Source of the DNA: Gordonia pseudamarae
Lineage (GTDB): Bacteria > Actinomycetota > Actinomycetes > Mycobacteriales > Mycobacteriaceae
Direction: 5' to 3'
Assembly: GCF_025273675.1 (NCBI RefSeq)
Contig: NZ_CP045809.1
Location: 682,001-746,000 of the forward strand
Length of the DNA: 64,000 nucleotides
Below are positions 1-8,741 of the stretch, piece after piece. The notes below the pieces were generated by a model, which saw nothing but the letters and a program-made list of their open reading frames with translations, made no database searches and was not told the origin of the DNA. How positions within the stretch are numbered: position 1 is the stretch's first letter; each line of letters begins with the position of its first letter. Made by a program: the position numbers and the translations under genes.

Positions 1-93
1 TTCGCCGCTCTCGCCCAGCATCTACTGGAGAACACCTACCTCAACGGCGAGGTCATCCGGATCGACGGCGCCCAGCGTTTCACCTATCGCTGA
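1..93 (+). CDS. SDR-family oxidoreductase, C-terminal fragment
   Basis: Only the last 30 residues are inside the window; the gene begins upstream. The frame ends [16 protein letters not shown] followed by TGA. The pattern [12 protein letters not shown] is typical of the C-terminal end of classical short-chain dehydrogenases of the 3-hydroxyacyl-CoA type, where the last strand leads into the substrate loop. No catalytic residues are visible. It is followed by a hairpin and then by the P450 promoter, so it belongs to an upstream transcript. Family assignment rests on this short tail only. Confidence 0.55.
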   Translation, partial: FAALAQHLLENTYLNGEVIRIDGAQRFTYR

Positions 94-106
94 TCGGCTC
101 GCCGGC

Positions 107-142
107 GTCTGCGCAGCCGTGTGGAAGTACGGTTGCGCAGAC
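107..142. terminator. Hairpin terminator after the partial SDR gene
   Basis: A 14-bp stem (left arm 107-120, right arm 129-142, one G-U wobble) closes an 8-nt loop 14 nt after the stop codon. There is no clear T-run, as is common for actinobacterial terminators. Confidence 0.55.
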
Positions 143-169
143 GTGGGACCTCCGACCTGTTATATTTAT

Positions 170-182
170 CGTAAGGCTTACG
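170..182. promoter_or_regulatory. Palindromic operator CGTAAGGCTTACG upstream of the P450
   Basis: CGTAAG-G-CTTACG is a perfect 13-bp palindrome, about 80 bp before the P450 start. A near copy lies at 6597-6607 between the acyl-CoA synthetase and amidohydrolase genes (13 of 14 positions identical over CGTAAGGCTTACRG when one is read in reverse). Size and symmetry fit a TetR-type site; the regulator is not identified here. Confidence 0.55.
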
Positions 183-262
183 GTACTATTTGGGGTAGGC
201 CCGATGAATGAGCGATCCAAGCGCGGACAACAGCCGGGATGCGCGGATGGCAGGAGGAAACA

Positions 263-1477
263 GTGACCCAGGCGGCAACAGCGGTCGAGTTCGACCCGTT
301 CTCGATGGAGTTCTACAACGGCGCTCAGGACATCTACGCGCGACTGCGCGAGGAAGCGCCCGTCTACTACAACCCCCAGTACGATTTCTACGCGCTGAGC
401 AGGCACGCGGACGTCGCACCCGCCTACCGGGACTACGAGACCTTCTCCTCGGCCAAGGGTGTCGACCTCGCCGCCGTGCGGACCGGTGAGGACGCGGGCT
501 TCAAGTCGATCATCACCCTCGACCCACCCGAACACCGCTACATGCGCAGCCTCGTCAGCAAGGTGTTCACCCCACGCGCCATCGCGGCCCTGCGGGAGAT
601 GGTCACCGACCGCATCGGTTTCTACCTGAACCAGAACAAGGGCAAGGCCGAGTTCGACCTCATCCAGGACTTCTCGGTGCTGTTCCCGATCGACATCGTC
701 TCGCGTATGCTCGGCGTGCCCGAGGAGGAACGCACCCAGATCCGGTTGTGGACCGACGAACTGCTCTACCGCGATGTCGGTCAGGTGGAACTCGACGAAC
801 GCGGCATCAACGCCGTCGTCGCCATCACCAAGTACTACTACCAGCTGACCAAGAAGCGCCGCGCCGAGCCGCAGGACGACATGATCTCCAAGCTCATCGA
901 CGCACGCGTCGAACGCAGCGACGACCAGCCGTCGGAGCTGTCGAATATCGAGATCGCCATGTTCGGTTCGCTGCTCGGCGGAGCCGGTGCCGAGACCGTC
1001 GCCAAGCTGATCGGCGGTGCCGGAGTCATCTTCAGTGACCACCAGGATCAGTGGCAGCAGCTGTACAACGACCGCGGCAAGATCGGCGACGCCGTCGAGG
1101 AACTGCTGCGGATCTCCTCACCCAACCAGTACAACGTGCGGTACCTGACCAAGGAGATCGAGCTGCACGGGGTCACCATCCCCGCCGGCAAACCGATCTT
1201 CCTGCTCATCGGGTCGGCCAACCTCGACCCCGAGGTGTGGACCGATCCGGAGAGGTTCGACATCAACCGCAACGGTCGCGAAGCTCCCAACCTGGCCTTC
1301 GGCTACGGTCTGCACAGCTGCCTCGGGGCGGCGCTGGCCCGCCTCGAAAGCTCCATCGCACTCGATATGCTGCTCGACTTCATGCCGAGATTCGAGGTCG
1401 ACCACGCCAACTGCCGACGCGTGACCATGCAGAACGTGGCCGGCTGGAACAACGTGCCGGTGCGCGTGCTGCCCTGA
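263..1477 (+). CDS. Cytochrome P450 (first of two)
   Basis: Soluble bacterial P450 monooxygenase of 404 residues, probably hydroxylating the island's substrate with electrons from a ferredoxin not seen here. The I-helix reads LLGGAGAETV (about residues 238-246), the ExxR motif is ELLR (280-283) and the haem loop is FGYGLHSCLG with the thiolate cysteine near 353. Length is normal. The GTG at 263 is chosen because AGGAGG ends five bases before it; an in-frame ATG at 239 has no such site. It stands alone between two hairpins, behind the 170-182 palindrome. The P450 at the right end of the window is a clear paralogue (shared LDPPEH, GGAGAETV and HSCLGA blocks). Confidence 0.95.
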   Translation: MTQAATAVEFDPFSMEFYNGAQDIYARLREEAPVYYNPQYDFYALSRHADVAPAYRDYETFSSAKGVDLAAVRTGEDAGFKSIITLDPPEHRYMRSLVSKVFTPRAIAALREMVTDRIGFYLNQNKGKAEFDLIQDFSVLFPIDIVSRMLGVPEEERTQIRLWTDELLYRDVGQVELDERGINAVVAITKYYYQLTKKRRAEPQDDMISKLIDARVERSDDQPSELSNIEIAMFGSLLGGAGAETVAKLIGGAGVIFSDHQDQWQQLYNDRGKIGDAVEELLRISSPNQYNVRYLTKEIELHGVTIPAGKPIFLLIGSANLDPEVWTDPERFDINRNGREAPNLAFGYGLHSCLGAALARLESSIALDMLLDFMPRFEVDHANCRRVTMQNVAGWNNVPVRVLP

Positions 1478-1497
1478 TCGGCGGCGAACAACAGACA

Positions 1498-1538
1498 CGC
1501 CTCCCGCGACCTCGATCTGACATCGGTCGCGGGAGGCG
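1498..1538. terminator. Hairpin terminator after the P450 gene
   Basis: Perfect 14-bp GC-rich inverted repeat (1498-1511 and 1525-1538) with a 13-nt loop, 21 nt after the P450 stop codon. No T-run follows. Confidence 0.65.
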
Positions 1539-1635
1539 ATCTCATTTCCGGGATCCGTCGGTCGATTCGGGGTCCGTCGTCCGCGAACCTCGACCAGTGA
1601 CGATCTACGCGGACAACGATCAACCGCAGCAGTGG

Positions 1636-3036
1636 TCAGGGGAGAGCGAGCGGCACCGTGATCAGCCCGGCGGTGTGCGGGGCGACGTCGGCCGGTGTCC
1701 GCGGGGCCGAGGCGCTGCGCGCCGGGGTGACGCGGTAGATCGGGACCTCGGGGAACCGGATGGCCAGCCGGATGCTGTCGGTGGCGTCGGAGTCCTCGGC
1801 CAGCACGATCGCGCAGTCACCGCCGCGGGCGGTGATCAGGCCGGTGAGCTTGTCGATCGACGGGTGGTCATCGATGGAACTGACGGTCGCCGCACCCTTG
1901 CCGCGTGGGCCGGTGAACGCCGCGATGTCGGCGGCGAAACCGGTGCCGTCGGGGGAGACCACGCACAGTCGTGGCGCCCGGTGCCCCTGGGCCGCCGGTG
2001 TCTGCCCCGCCGACATGCAGATCGCAAGCGTCAACTGTGATGTGCCGCAGACATATACGGTGCTCGGTGCCTTCGCCGCCAGATCGGCGGTGATGCGGTC
2101 GGCGGTCGCCTCATAGCGACTGACCACCGCCGGTCGCCACCGTACCGGGTCGAACACCGGCTGGCTGCGCCGCCACATCTCGGCCTGCCACGGATCGTCG
2201 ATGCGGATCGACACGGGAACCGGCCGGTGCGGATGACCGAACGCCGCGTCATGGCCGGCGAGCCTGCTCAGATTGGTGGGGGTGTCGGCGCTGAGCAGAT
2301 ACAGCCCGGCCAGCTTGTCCTCGCCGATCGTGGTGCCGGCGGGCCCGGTGATGCGGGCACCGGCCGCGCGGGCCACCCGGACCGCATCGGGGTGCGCGCC
2401 GTGGTCGACGACCACCGGCATCGATCCCGACTCCCGGATCGCCGCGGTGATGCCGGGCAACGCGCCGAGATCGTCGATGCCGTCGATCACGGTGACGGAT
2501 CCGGCGAACCGGATCGCCACCCGGTCCAACTGCGGCCGGAACACCGAATACAGCACACCGGACAGCAGGGTGAGTACGACGGCGACCCCACCGGCGCGGG
2601 CCAGATCGTAGGCGACCGGGGCCTGTGCGCAGGCCGGCGAACCGTCGGCCGGGGAGTGCCCGCCCGCCACGAACAGAGCCAGAGTGGAGGCCAGCGAGCC
2701 CACACCCGGTACCTGATCCGCGGGGCAACGCCAGAAGCTCGCCAGACCCAGAACGAGGGTGCTCGCGCCGGTGGTGGCGGCCAGTGTGATCGCCGACCCC
2801 GCAGGCCACCCGCGGTGCTCGGACCAACGCAGCCACACCGCGCCGCCGGCGAGGACCACCACGATCAGCGCGGTCGGCCACGAACCGGGCTCACCGAACC
2901 AGCCGGCCCATCCGCCGGGCCGTAATCCGGGGCCCACCGCCAGCACACACAGGTAGACGCCGATCAACGCGAGCACGCCCGCGATCCCGGCTGCCGCCTT
3001 CGATCGAGGCCCGGCCTCGCTCCACCACTTGGTCAT
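1636..3036 (-). CDS. Membrane protein with Rossmann-like cytoplasmic domains
   Basis: 466-residue protein. About four hydrophobic segments in the first 175 residues (for example IAGVLALIGVYLCVLAV, ALIVVVLAGGAVWL and VAVVLTLLSGVLYSVF) are followed by a soluble region. Two stretches there resemble the nucleotide-binding RCK/TrkA-N fold: VTVIDGIDDLGALPGI...VVVDHG...ARITG, and later STVYVCGTSQLTLAICMS...CVVSPDG. This organisation recalls potassium-channel-like NAD-binding proteins, but I see no selectivity filter (TVGYG) and do not assign transport. It is monocistronic and not obviously part of the catabolic theme. Confidence 0.7.
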   Translation of the reverse strand: MTKWWSEAGPRSKAAAGIAGVLALIGVYLCVLAVGPGLRPGGWAGWFGEPGSWPTALIVVVLAGGAVWLRWSEHRGWPAGSAITLAATTGASTLVLGLASFWRCPADQVPGVGSLASTLALFVAGGHSPADGSPACAQAPVAYDLARAGGVAVVLTLLSGVLYSVFRPQLDRVAIRFAGSVTVIDGIDDLGALPGITAAIRESGSMPVVVDHGAHPDAVRVARAAGARITGPAGTTIGEDKLAGLYLLSADTPTNLSRLAGHDAAFGHPHRPVPVSIRIDDPWQAEMWRRSQPVFDPVRWRPAVVSRYEATADRITADLAAKAPSTVYVCGTSQLTLAICMSAGQTPAAQGHRAPRLCVVSPDGTGFAADIAAFTGPRGKGAATVSSIDDHPSIDKLTGLITARGGDCAIVLAEDSDATDSIRLAIRFPEVPIYRVTPARSASAPRTPADVAPHTAGLITVPLALP

Positions 3037-3090
3037 TGGTCATGGATAGCAGGTGCGGCCGACAATCACACGACAGCCACTCCGATATGC

Positions 3091-3121
3091 GAATGCACCC
3101 CGGAGTCTCCGGGGTGCATTC
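3091..3121. terminator. Hairpin terminator of the thiolase operon
   Basis: Perfect 14-bp stem (3091-3104 and 3108-3121) with a 3-nt loop, immediately downstream of the minus-strand thiolase stop at 3142. Confidence 0.7.
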
Positions 3122-3141
3122 GGGGAAAACGGGTGGTGCGG

Positions 3142-4290
3142 CTACAGGCTGACGACGGTGGCGCCGGCGGTGCCGGGGGCGCCGTACAGCAGTGCGAACC
3201 CGGCCTTGGGATTGCCGGGAACCTGGCGTTCACCCGCGGTGCCGCGCAGCTGGTGGACCAGCTCGTGCAACTGTCGCAGGCCGGACGCGCCGATCGGTTC
3301 ACCGTTGGCGATCAGGCCGCCGTCGGTGTTGATCGGCATCGACCCGCCGATCTCGGTGGCGCCGTCGGCGATCAGCTTCTCCTGGTCGCCGTCCGCGCAG
3401 AAACCGGCTTCGGCCATGTGGATCACCTCGGCGCCGGCGTCGGTGTCCTGCAACTGGAGGATGCCCACGTCCTCCGGACCGATACCGGCCTTCTCGAAGG
3501 CGGCGCGTGCGGCGTACACCGACGGTGCGACATCCTCGGCGACCGGCGCGTAGGCGGTGTTGACCTCGTAGGCGCCGTAGGCGCGGGTGCGCACCTCGAC
3601 GGCCTTGACGAACACCGGTTTGGCCGTGAATTTGTGCGCAAGATCAGCCCGGCACATGATAACCGCCGCCGCGCCCTCGTCGGGTGCGCAGAACATCATG
3701 TGCGTCAGCGGATAGTTGAGCATCGGCGACTCGAGGATCGTCTGCTCGTCGACCGGCTTGCGGCGGAAGGCATTCGGATTCAGCACACCGTTGCGGTAGT
3801 TCTTCGCCGCCACCTTGGCCAGGGTCTGATGCGAGATGCCGTGGTCGTGGAGGTACCGGTTGGCCTTCATCCCGAAGAACTGGGTGGTCAGGTACTGGCC
3901 GTTCTCGCCGTACCACTTCGGCATGCCGACGAGTGTCGGATCGACGGTGAACGCGCCGCGGGGGTGCTTGTCCAGCCCGATGGCGATGCCGATGTCGTAC
4001 TTGCCCAGTGCGATCGCGTCGGCGACGGCCTCGGTGGCCGATGCCGCGGTGGCGCAGGCGTTGAAGACGTTGGTGAACGGGATACCGGTCAGGCCCATCT
4101 GGCCGACGATGGCGTCGGGGTTGGCGATCTCCCAGCTGCCGCCCGCGGCGAATTGGATGTCCTTCCACTCCAGTCCGGCGTCGGCGAGGGCGGCGCGAAT
4201 CGCGTCGACACCCATCTGCATCGCGGTCTTGCCCTCGAAACGGCCGAACGGGTGCAGTCCGACTCCGATGATGGCGACGTCGTTGGTCAT
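3142..4290 (-). CDS. Thiolase-family lipid-transfer-type enzyme (SCP-x like)
   Basis: 382-residue member of the non-decarboxylating thiolase family related to SCP-x thiolases and actinobacterial Ltp enzymes. The nucleophile cysteine is near residue 79 in NACATAAS, and the C-terminal glycine-rich region is GGLIANGEPIGASG. The fold starts MTNDVAIIGVGLHPFGRF, which is typical. Family members cleave a beta-keto acyl-CoA or, together with a DUF35 protein, perform retro-aldol cleavage in steroid side-chain degradation. The gene follows the DUF35 gene with a 3-base gap, which supports a complex of the two. Which of the two reactions occurs cannot be told from sequence. Confidence 0.88.
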   Translation of the reverse strand: MTNDVAIIGVGLHPFGRFEGKTAMQMGVDAIRAALADAGLEWKDIQFAAGGSWEIANPDAIVGQMGLTGIPFTNVFNACATAASATEAVADAIALGKYDIGIAIGLDKHPRGAFTVDPTLVGMPKWYGENGQYLTTQFFGMKANRYLHDHGISHQTLAKVAAKNYRNGVLNPNAFRRKPVDEQTILESPMLNYPLTHMMFCAPDEGAAAVIMCRADLAHKFTAKPVFVKAVEVRTRAYGAYEVNTAYAPVAEDVAPSVYAARAAFEKAGIGPEDVGILQLQDTDAGAEVIHMAEAGFCADGDQEKLIADGATEIGGSMPINTDGGLIANGEPIGASGLRQLHELVHQLRGTAGERQVPGNPKAGFALLYGAPGTAGATVVSL

Positions 4291-4293
4291 GGG

Positions 4294-4722
4294 TCAGGCT
4301 CCTACGGGTTGAAAGGCGAACGTGACGACTTCTTCGCCGTCGGCGTCGTGGCCGAGCGGCACCGTGGTGACCTCGACCGTCGCCCCGAATTCCAGCTTCT
4401 GCGGGTCGTTCTCGGTGAGCCGGCCCTCGATGCGGATCACATCGCCGAGCTGTACCAGCCCGACACCGAACGGGGTGAACGTCTCCCGGGTCTCGTCGCC
4501 CAGATACGGTGCGCCGGGCAGGAATCCCTGGGTGGTCCAGGCGATCAGCGTTCCGGTGCGCGGGAAGGTGGTCTTCTCCACGGTGTCCTTGCTGCACCGC
4601 GGGCACAGCTCCTGGATCGGGAAAACGGCTGCGCCGCAGTCCGTATCGTTACAGACACCGCCCACGAGGGCGACTTCGGCGTCGGGCCAGGTGGAGATGT
4701 CGGGGGAGATCATGCGTGTCAT
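4294..4722 (-). CDS. DUF35 OB-fold / zinc-ribbon protein, thiolase partner
   Basis: 142 residues. The N-terminal zinc ribbon has cysteines in the pattern C-N-D-T-D-C...C-P-R-C, followed by an OB-fold (TGTLIAWTTQGFLPG, FTPFGVGLVQLGDVIRIEGRL). This is the DUF35 architecture of proteins that pair with thiolase-like Ltp enzymes and bind acyl-CoA. Start at 4722 is preferred because AGAGGA lies six bases upstream; an ATG 36 bases earlier would overlap the short repeat after the upstream gene. It lies between the acyl-CoA synthetase and the thiolase on the same strand, so the three probably form one operon. Confidence 0.87.
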   Translation of the reverse strand: MTRMISPDISTWPDAEVALVGGVCNDTDCGAAVFPIQELCPRCSKDTVEKTTFPRTGTLIAWTTQGFLPGAPYLGDETRETFTPFGVGLVQLGDVIRIEGRLTENDPQKLEFGATVEVTTVPLGHDADGEEVVTFAFQPVGA

Positions 4723-4754
4723 GTGCGGTCCTCTGGGTCGATCGGCGCTGCGAA

Positions 4755-4799
4755 TCATTCGGCGCCGGATGTCATTCGGCGCCGGGTGTTATTCGGCGG
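4755..4799. repeat. 17-bp tandem duplication at the end of the acyl-CoA synthetase gene
   Basis: The unit TCATTCGGCGCCGGATG occurs at 4755-4771, again at 4772-4788 with one change, and as an 11-bp partial copy at 4789-4799 that contains the synthetase stop codon. The copies place further stop codons after the end of the gene. It looks like a replication-slippage product. Confidence 0.6.
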
Positions 4800-6465
4800 A
4801 CAGGGCGGCTTGCTCACGGGCCCAACGGTAGTCGGCCTTGCCGACGGGACTGCGCTGGATCCGGGCGCGGAACAGGACGGCCTTGGGCAGCTTGTAGCGG
4901 GCGATGGACCCGGCCGCGTGCTCAACGATCTGGTCCTCGGAAACCTCGGCACCGTCGAGGATTTCGACGATCGCGACCACCTCGTTGCCCCAGCGCTCAC
5001 TCGGACGGGCGGTGACCAGGACGTCGGCGACGGCCGGATGCGAGGCGATGGCCAGCTCGACCTCCTCGGCGAAGATCTTCTCGCCACCGGAGTTGATGGT
5101 CTGCGAGTCGCGGCCGAGTAGACGGATCGTATTGTCGGCCAGGCGTTCGGCCCGGTCGCCGGGCAGTGCGTAGCGGGTGCCCCCGACCACCGGGAAGGTC
5201 TTCGCGGTCTTGGCCGCGTCGCCCTTGTAGCCGAGCGGGACGTGACCGCGCTGGGCGAGCCAGCCGATGTGGCCGTCGCCCGCGGTGGTCTCGCCGGTCA
5301 GGTCCTCGGTGACCACGGTGGTGTTGCTGCCGGCGTTGAAGGTGCCGGTCGACACGGCACCCGCCGTGGAGACGTGGGTCATCTGCGCGCCGGTCTCCGA
5401 CGAGCCGGTGCCGTCCATGACGATCGCGCCGTCGAGTACCTCCAGCGCGCGCTCCTTGATGGCCGGGGACAGGACCGCGCCGCCGTTGGCGAAGATCTTG
5501 ATCGAGGAGACGTCGCGGTCGCCCTTCTCGAACTCGGCCAGCAGCGGCCGGGCGATCGCATCGCCGACCACCATCAGCACGGTGGGCTTCTCGTGTTCGA
5601 CGGTCGCGGCCACGGCGGCCGGGTCGAGCCGGTCGGGAACGTCGGAGAAGACCAGCGTCTGGCCGGAGGTGCTCGCGGTCAGCGCCGCCCACTGCGCGGC
5701 GGCGTGGATCAGCGGCGGCACCACCATCAGCTTCATCTCGCCACCTGCTGCGAGACGGTCGGTGACCTCCTGGATCGACGACACGGCATCGCCGGTGTAC
5801 ACGTTGCGGCCACCGCAGGCACCCATGAAGATGTCGTTCTGCCGCCACAGGACGCCCTTGGGCATGCCGGTGGTGCCGCCGGTGTAGACGATGTACAGGT
5901 CGTCGGGGGAGGGTGTCACGTCGGCGAGGTCGGGTTCGGTCTCGGCGATCACCTGCTCGTAGTCGACGGCGCCGTCGAGCAGCGCGTTGCCCGAGTCGTC
6001 GGCGATCTGGATCAGCACCTTCAGGCTCGGCACCCGGGGCAGCACCTCGGCCAGGGTCGGGGCGAACGCGGCGTGGTAGACCAGCGCGGTGGGTCCGGCG
6101 TCGTTGAGCAGGTACTCGAGTTCGCTCTTGACGTAGCGGTAGTTGACGTTGAACGGTGCCACCCGTGCCCGGAACGCCGCATGCATCGACTCGACGTACT
6201 CGTTGCCGTTGTAGGCGTAGAAGCCCACGAGATCCTGGCCCACCTCGTCGCCGGTGAGTTGGGCGCGGTCGGTGTGCACGCCGAGACCACGGCTGCGGAA
6301 GTAGGTGGCCAGCCGCCGGGAGCGGTCGGCGATCTGTGCCTGGGTGTACCGGCGTTCACCGAAGACCACCAGCTCGCGGTCGGGGATCTCGGCGGCGACG
6401 GCGTCGAGGATCTCGGGGAAGGTGAATTCGGGGGCGGTGAATTCGGGGGCGGTGGCTTCGCTCAA
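4789..6465 (-). CDS. Acyl-CoA synthetase (FadD type, AMP-forming)
   Basis: 558-residue adenylate-forming enzyme that activates a carboxylic acid to its CoA thioester through an acyl-AMP. The P-loop reads YTGGTTGMPKG (about 194-204). The A5-like stretch is DGTGSSETGAQ, and the C-terminal hinge and lysine region includes LLGRDSQTINSGGEKIFAEEVE and SPVGKADYRW. Start is a TTG at 6465, five bases after AAGGAG; a longer frame reaching 6576 lacks a ribosome site. A short duplication near the N-terminus gives APEFTAPEFT. It is divergent from the amidohydrolase operon, with the TAAG/CTTA palindrome between them, and precedes the DUF35-thiolase pair. Confidence 0.92.
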   Translation of the reverse strand: MSEATAPEFTAPEFTFPEILDAVAAEIPDRELVVFGERRYTQAQIADRSRRLATYFRSRGLGVHTDRAQLTGDEVGQDLVGFYAYNGNEYVESMHAAFRARVAPFNVNYRYVKSELEYLLNDAGPTALVYHAAFAPTLAEVLPRVPSLKVLIQIADDSGNALLDGAVDYEQVIAETEPDLADVTPSPDDLYIVYTGGTTGMPKGVLWRQNDIFMGACGGRNVYTGDAVSSIQEVTDRLAAGGEMKLMVVPPLIHAAAQWAALTASTSGQTLVFSDVPDRLDPAAVAATVEHEKPTVLMVVGDAIARPLLAEFEKGDRDVSSIKIFANGGAVLSPAIKERALEVLDGAIVMDGTGSSETGAQMTHVSTAGAVSTGTFNAGSNTTVVTEDLTGETTAGDGHIGWLAQRGHVPLGYKGDAAKTAKTFPVVGGTRYALPGDRAERLADNTIRLLGRDSQTINSGGEKIFAEEVELAIASHPAVADVLVTARPSERWGNEVVAIVEILDGAEVSEDQIVEHAAGSIARYKLPKAVLFRARIQRSPVGKADYRWAREQAALSAE

Positions 6466-6596
6466 GACGGCTCCTTGACGTTCTGTGCGGTCGTTCGGTG
6501 CGGCGGTCGTTCTGTGCGGTCGTTCGGATGCACGGTATTCGGGCGCGCGATGCGCCCGTGCGGGCCGACCGCGCACGTCATGCTGTCACCATAACT

Positions 6597-6607
6597 GTAA
6601 GCCTTAC
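6597..6607. promoter_or_regulatory. Palindromic operator GTAAGCCTTAC, second copy
   Basis: GTAAG-C-CTTAC is a perfect 11-bp palindrome. With flanks it reads, on the reverse strand, CCGTAAGGCTTACAG, almost identical to the site at 170-182. It could serve both divergent transcripts. Confidence 0.55.
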
Positions 6608-6705
6608 GGAAAGGCCAGGAACGGGCTGCTCGGACTATGCCGGACGTGCGCGTCCACGGGTGGGCCGACAGGATCCCCAGCCTTGCGGAAGGCACTACCG
6701 ATAGG

Positions 6706-6716
6706 TATACAGTATA
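6706..6716. promoter_or_regulatory. AT-rich palindrome TATACAGTATA
   Basis: TATAC-A-GTATA is a perfect 11-bp palindrome about 90 bp before the amidohydrolase start. It may contain a -10 hexamer (TATACA or TATAGG). It shares ATACAGT/ACTGTA elements with the palindrome at 11349-11364. Confidence 0.35.
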
Positions 6717-6807
6717 GGGGATCGCAGGTGGTCCGAGGTAGTCGTGTGCCACGTGCCGTGACTGCCACCCTCCGTGAACAGACCCCGTGAACAGAATGGG
6801 AGATGCG

Positions 6808-7653
6808 GTGCCCCGCAAAGTCATCGACTGTCTCGTCAACGTCCACTTCGGCGAGACCGTACAGCAGCCGGCCTGGATGCTCGCCGTGCGCGACAACTAC
6901 TTCAAGGGCGCCAAGTCGATGTACGAGCCCGTCGACATGGGCACGCTGCTCGACGAGATGGACGAGCAGGGGGTGCGGAAGGCGATTCTGATGAACTCGC
7001 TCTCCAAGCCGTCCAACACGGTCAGCAAGTTCGTCGAGGCGCATCCGGACAGGTTCTCGATGTCGATCGGCGGCTTCGATCTGCTGCGTCCGGTCGCCCA
7101 CCTGCGCGAGCTCACCGCGATGACCGCCGACCTGCCGGTCAGCTACGCCACCGTGGGCCCGAGCTTCTGGGGCGACGGGCAGTACCCACCGAGCGACGCC
7201 GTCTACTACCCGCTGTACGCCAAGTGCGCCGAGCTTGAACTGCCGTTGTGCATCAACACCGGCATCCCTGGCCCGCCGATCCCCGGCGAGGTGCAGAATC
7301 CGATTCACCTGGACCGGGTGTGTGTGCGCTTCCCCGAGCTCAAACTGTGCATGATCCACGGCGCCGACCCCTGGTGGGACGTGGCGATCCGGATGCTGAT
7401 CAAGTACCCGAATCTGCGGCTGATGACCTCGGCGTGGTCGCCCAAACGTCTGCCCGAGAGCCTGCTGCACTACATGCGCACCCGCGGGCCGAACAAAATC
7501 ATCTTCGGATCGGACTGGCCGGTGCTCTCGCAGCGGCGGCTGATCCCCGAGGCCGAGGCACTCGGCCTCCCCGACGACGTTCTCGACAACTATCTGTACA
7601 ACAACGCGCAAGAGTTCTTCTTCGCCGCCACCACACACGAACAGGAGCAGTGA
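6808..7653 (+). CDS. Amidohydrolase-2-family metal-dependent hydrolase
   Basis: 281-residue TIM-barrel protein of the amidohydrolase-2 (PF04909-type) family. Conserved parts are MIHGADPWWD and IIFGSDWPVLS, the latter carrying the usual catalytic aspartate. The N-terminal HxH metal motif is reduced to VNVHFG, so metal binding may be altered. GTG at 6808 is chosen because GGGAG lies five bases before it; a GTG at 6787 lacks a site. The stop codon overlaps the ATG of the next gene, so it is co-transcribed with the two acyl-CoA dehydrogenases. It may hydrolyse or decarboxylate a ring-derived CoA ester or keto acid; this is inference. Confidence 0.82.
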   Translation: MPRKVIDCLVNVHFGETVQQPAWMLAVRDNYFKGAKSMYEPVDMGTLLDEMDEQGVRKAILMNSLSKPSNTVSKFVEAHPDRFSMSIGGFDLLRPVAHLRELTAMTADLPVSYATVGPSFWGDGQYPPSDAVYYPLYAKCAELELPLCINTGIPGPPIPGEVQNPIHLDRVCVRFPELKLCMIHGADPWWDVAIRMLIKYPNLRLMTSAWSPKRLPESLLHYMRTRGPNKIIFGSDWPVLSQRRLIPEAEALGLPDDVLDNYLYNNAQEFFFAATTHEQEQ

Positions 7654-8708
7654 TGGATCGCTACGAACTCCGTCGCGAAGACTACAGCCTCACCACCGAC
7701 CACACCGACCTGCAGGCCGCGTTCGCCAAGCTCTTCCAATCGCACTGCGGCATCGACGAGGTGCGGGCGGCCGAGGCCACCGGTTTCGATGAAGGGCTGT
7801 GGAAGCAACTGATCGCCACCGGCGCCACGTCGATGGCGATCAGTGAGGCCGAGGGCGGTGACGGTGCGACCCTGGTCGACCTCACCCTCATCGCCGAGGA
7901 GGTCGGACGTGCGCTCGCCCCCGTGCCGTGGATCGATCACGTGGTGTCGGCGCGGCTGCTCGCCAGGCTCGGTGCGCTCGCCGGTGACGAGGCGATCATC
8001 TCCGGTACCCGGATCCTGGCGCTCGACGCCGCCGGTACGGGTACGAGCGGAAAGCGCCTGGTGGCGCAGGGGGCGATCGCCGACGAGATCATCGTCCGCG
8101 AGGGTGACGACATCGTGCGGGTGTCTTTCTCGGACAAGCCCGCCCGCGTGGACAACCTGGCCAAGCTGCCGATGGCGTGGGTCGATCCGGGCGCCGCGGA
8201 CACGCGCACCCCGGTCGCCGGCGGACCGGAGGCGGTCAAGGCCTTCGAGCTGGCCGTCGACGAGTGGCGGCTGCTGACCGCGTCGGCGCTGGTCGGCCTG
8301 CTGGAGGCGACCATGCGTATCGCCGCAGAATTCGCCGTCAGCCGGTACACCCTCGGCGTGCCGATCGCCTCGCTGCAGGGCATCTCGCATCCGCTCGCCA
8401 ATATCGCCATCACCGTCGAGAGTGGTCGCAACCTGGGTCGCAAGGCCGCCTGGTTCCTCGACAACGAACCCGACGTTCGCCCCGAACTCGCCAGTGCCGC
8501 ATACGTCTACATGACCGAAGAGGCGTCCAAGTCGGCGACGTTCGCGGTGCACGTCCAGGGTGGTCTCGGGGTGTCCACCGAAGCCGCGTCGACGGCCTAC
8601 CTGACTCGCGCCCGTGGCTGGCCGCTGGCCGGCGGTGACCCGGCCCGTGCCGCCGTGCGCGTCGCCGAGCTTGCCGCCGCCCGCGAAACCGCGCAAGCTT
8701 CCGCCTGA
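7653..8708 (+). CDS. Acyl-CoA dehydrogenase-like subunit (FadE, first of pair)
   Basis: 351-residue acyl-CoA dehydrogenase homologue, shorter and more divergent than its neighbour. Recognisable blocks are ISEAEGGDGATLVDL near the N-terminus, and the C-terminal helices SRYTLGVPIASLQGISHPLANIAI and HVQGGLGVSTEAAS. In steroid-degrading actinobacteria such genes occur in adjacent pairs whose products form alpha2beta2 heterotetramers with one active site per heterodimer. The gene overlaps the amidohydrolase stop by one base and is followed 33 bases later by a full-length FadE, matching that pattern. The exact substrate is unknown. Confidence 0.86.
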   Translation: MDRYELRREDYSLTTDHTDLQAAFAKLFQSHCGIDEVRAAEATGFDEGLWKQLIATGATSMAISEAEGGDGATLVDLTLIAEEVGRALAPVPWIDHVVSARLLARLGALAGDEAIISGTRILALDAAGTGTSGKRLVAQGAIADEIIVREGDDIVRVSFSDKPARVDNLAKLPMAWVDPGAADTRTPVAGGPEAVKAFELAVDEWRLLTASALVGLLEATMRIAAEFAVSRYTLGVPIASLQGISHPLANIAITVESGRNLGRKAAWFLDNEPDVRPELASAAYVYMTEEASKSATFAVHVQGGLGVSTEAASTAYLTRARGWPLAGGDPARAAVRVAELAAARETAQASA

Positions 8709-8741
8709 GCGCCGGACCTGTAAGAAGGGGACTGTAGGACA

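Larger units (their letters stand above)
6466..6807. other. Divergent promoter region between FadD and amidohydrolase genes
   Basis: 342 bp without a credible gene. It holds the TAAG-type palindrome (6597-6607), an AT-rich 11-bp palindrome (6706-6716), and an imperfect GCCTT/AAGGC inverted repeat near 6680-6693. The overlapping open frames show no family signature. Confidence 0.7.

Noticed and set aside
3133..5121. 662-residue plus-strand open frame opposite thiolase, DUF35 and FadD
   Set aside because: Antisense of three recognised genes; a common artefact at high GC.
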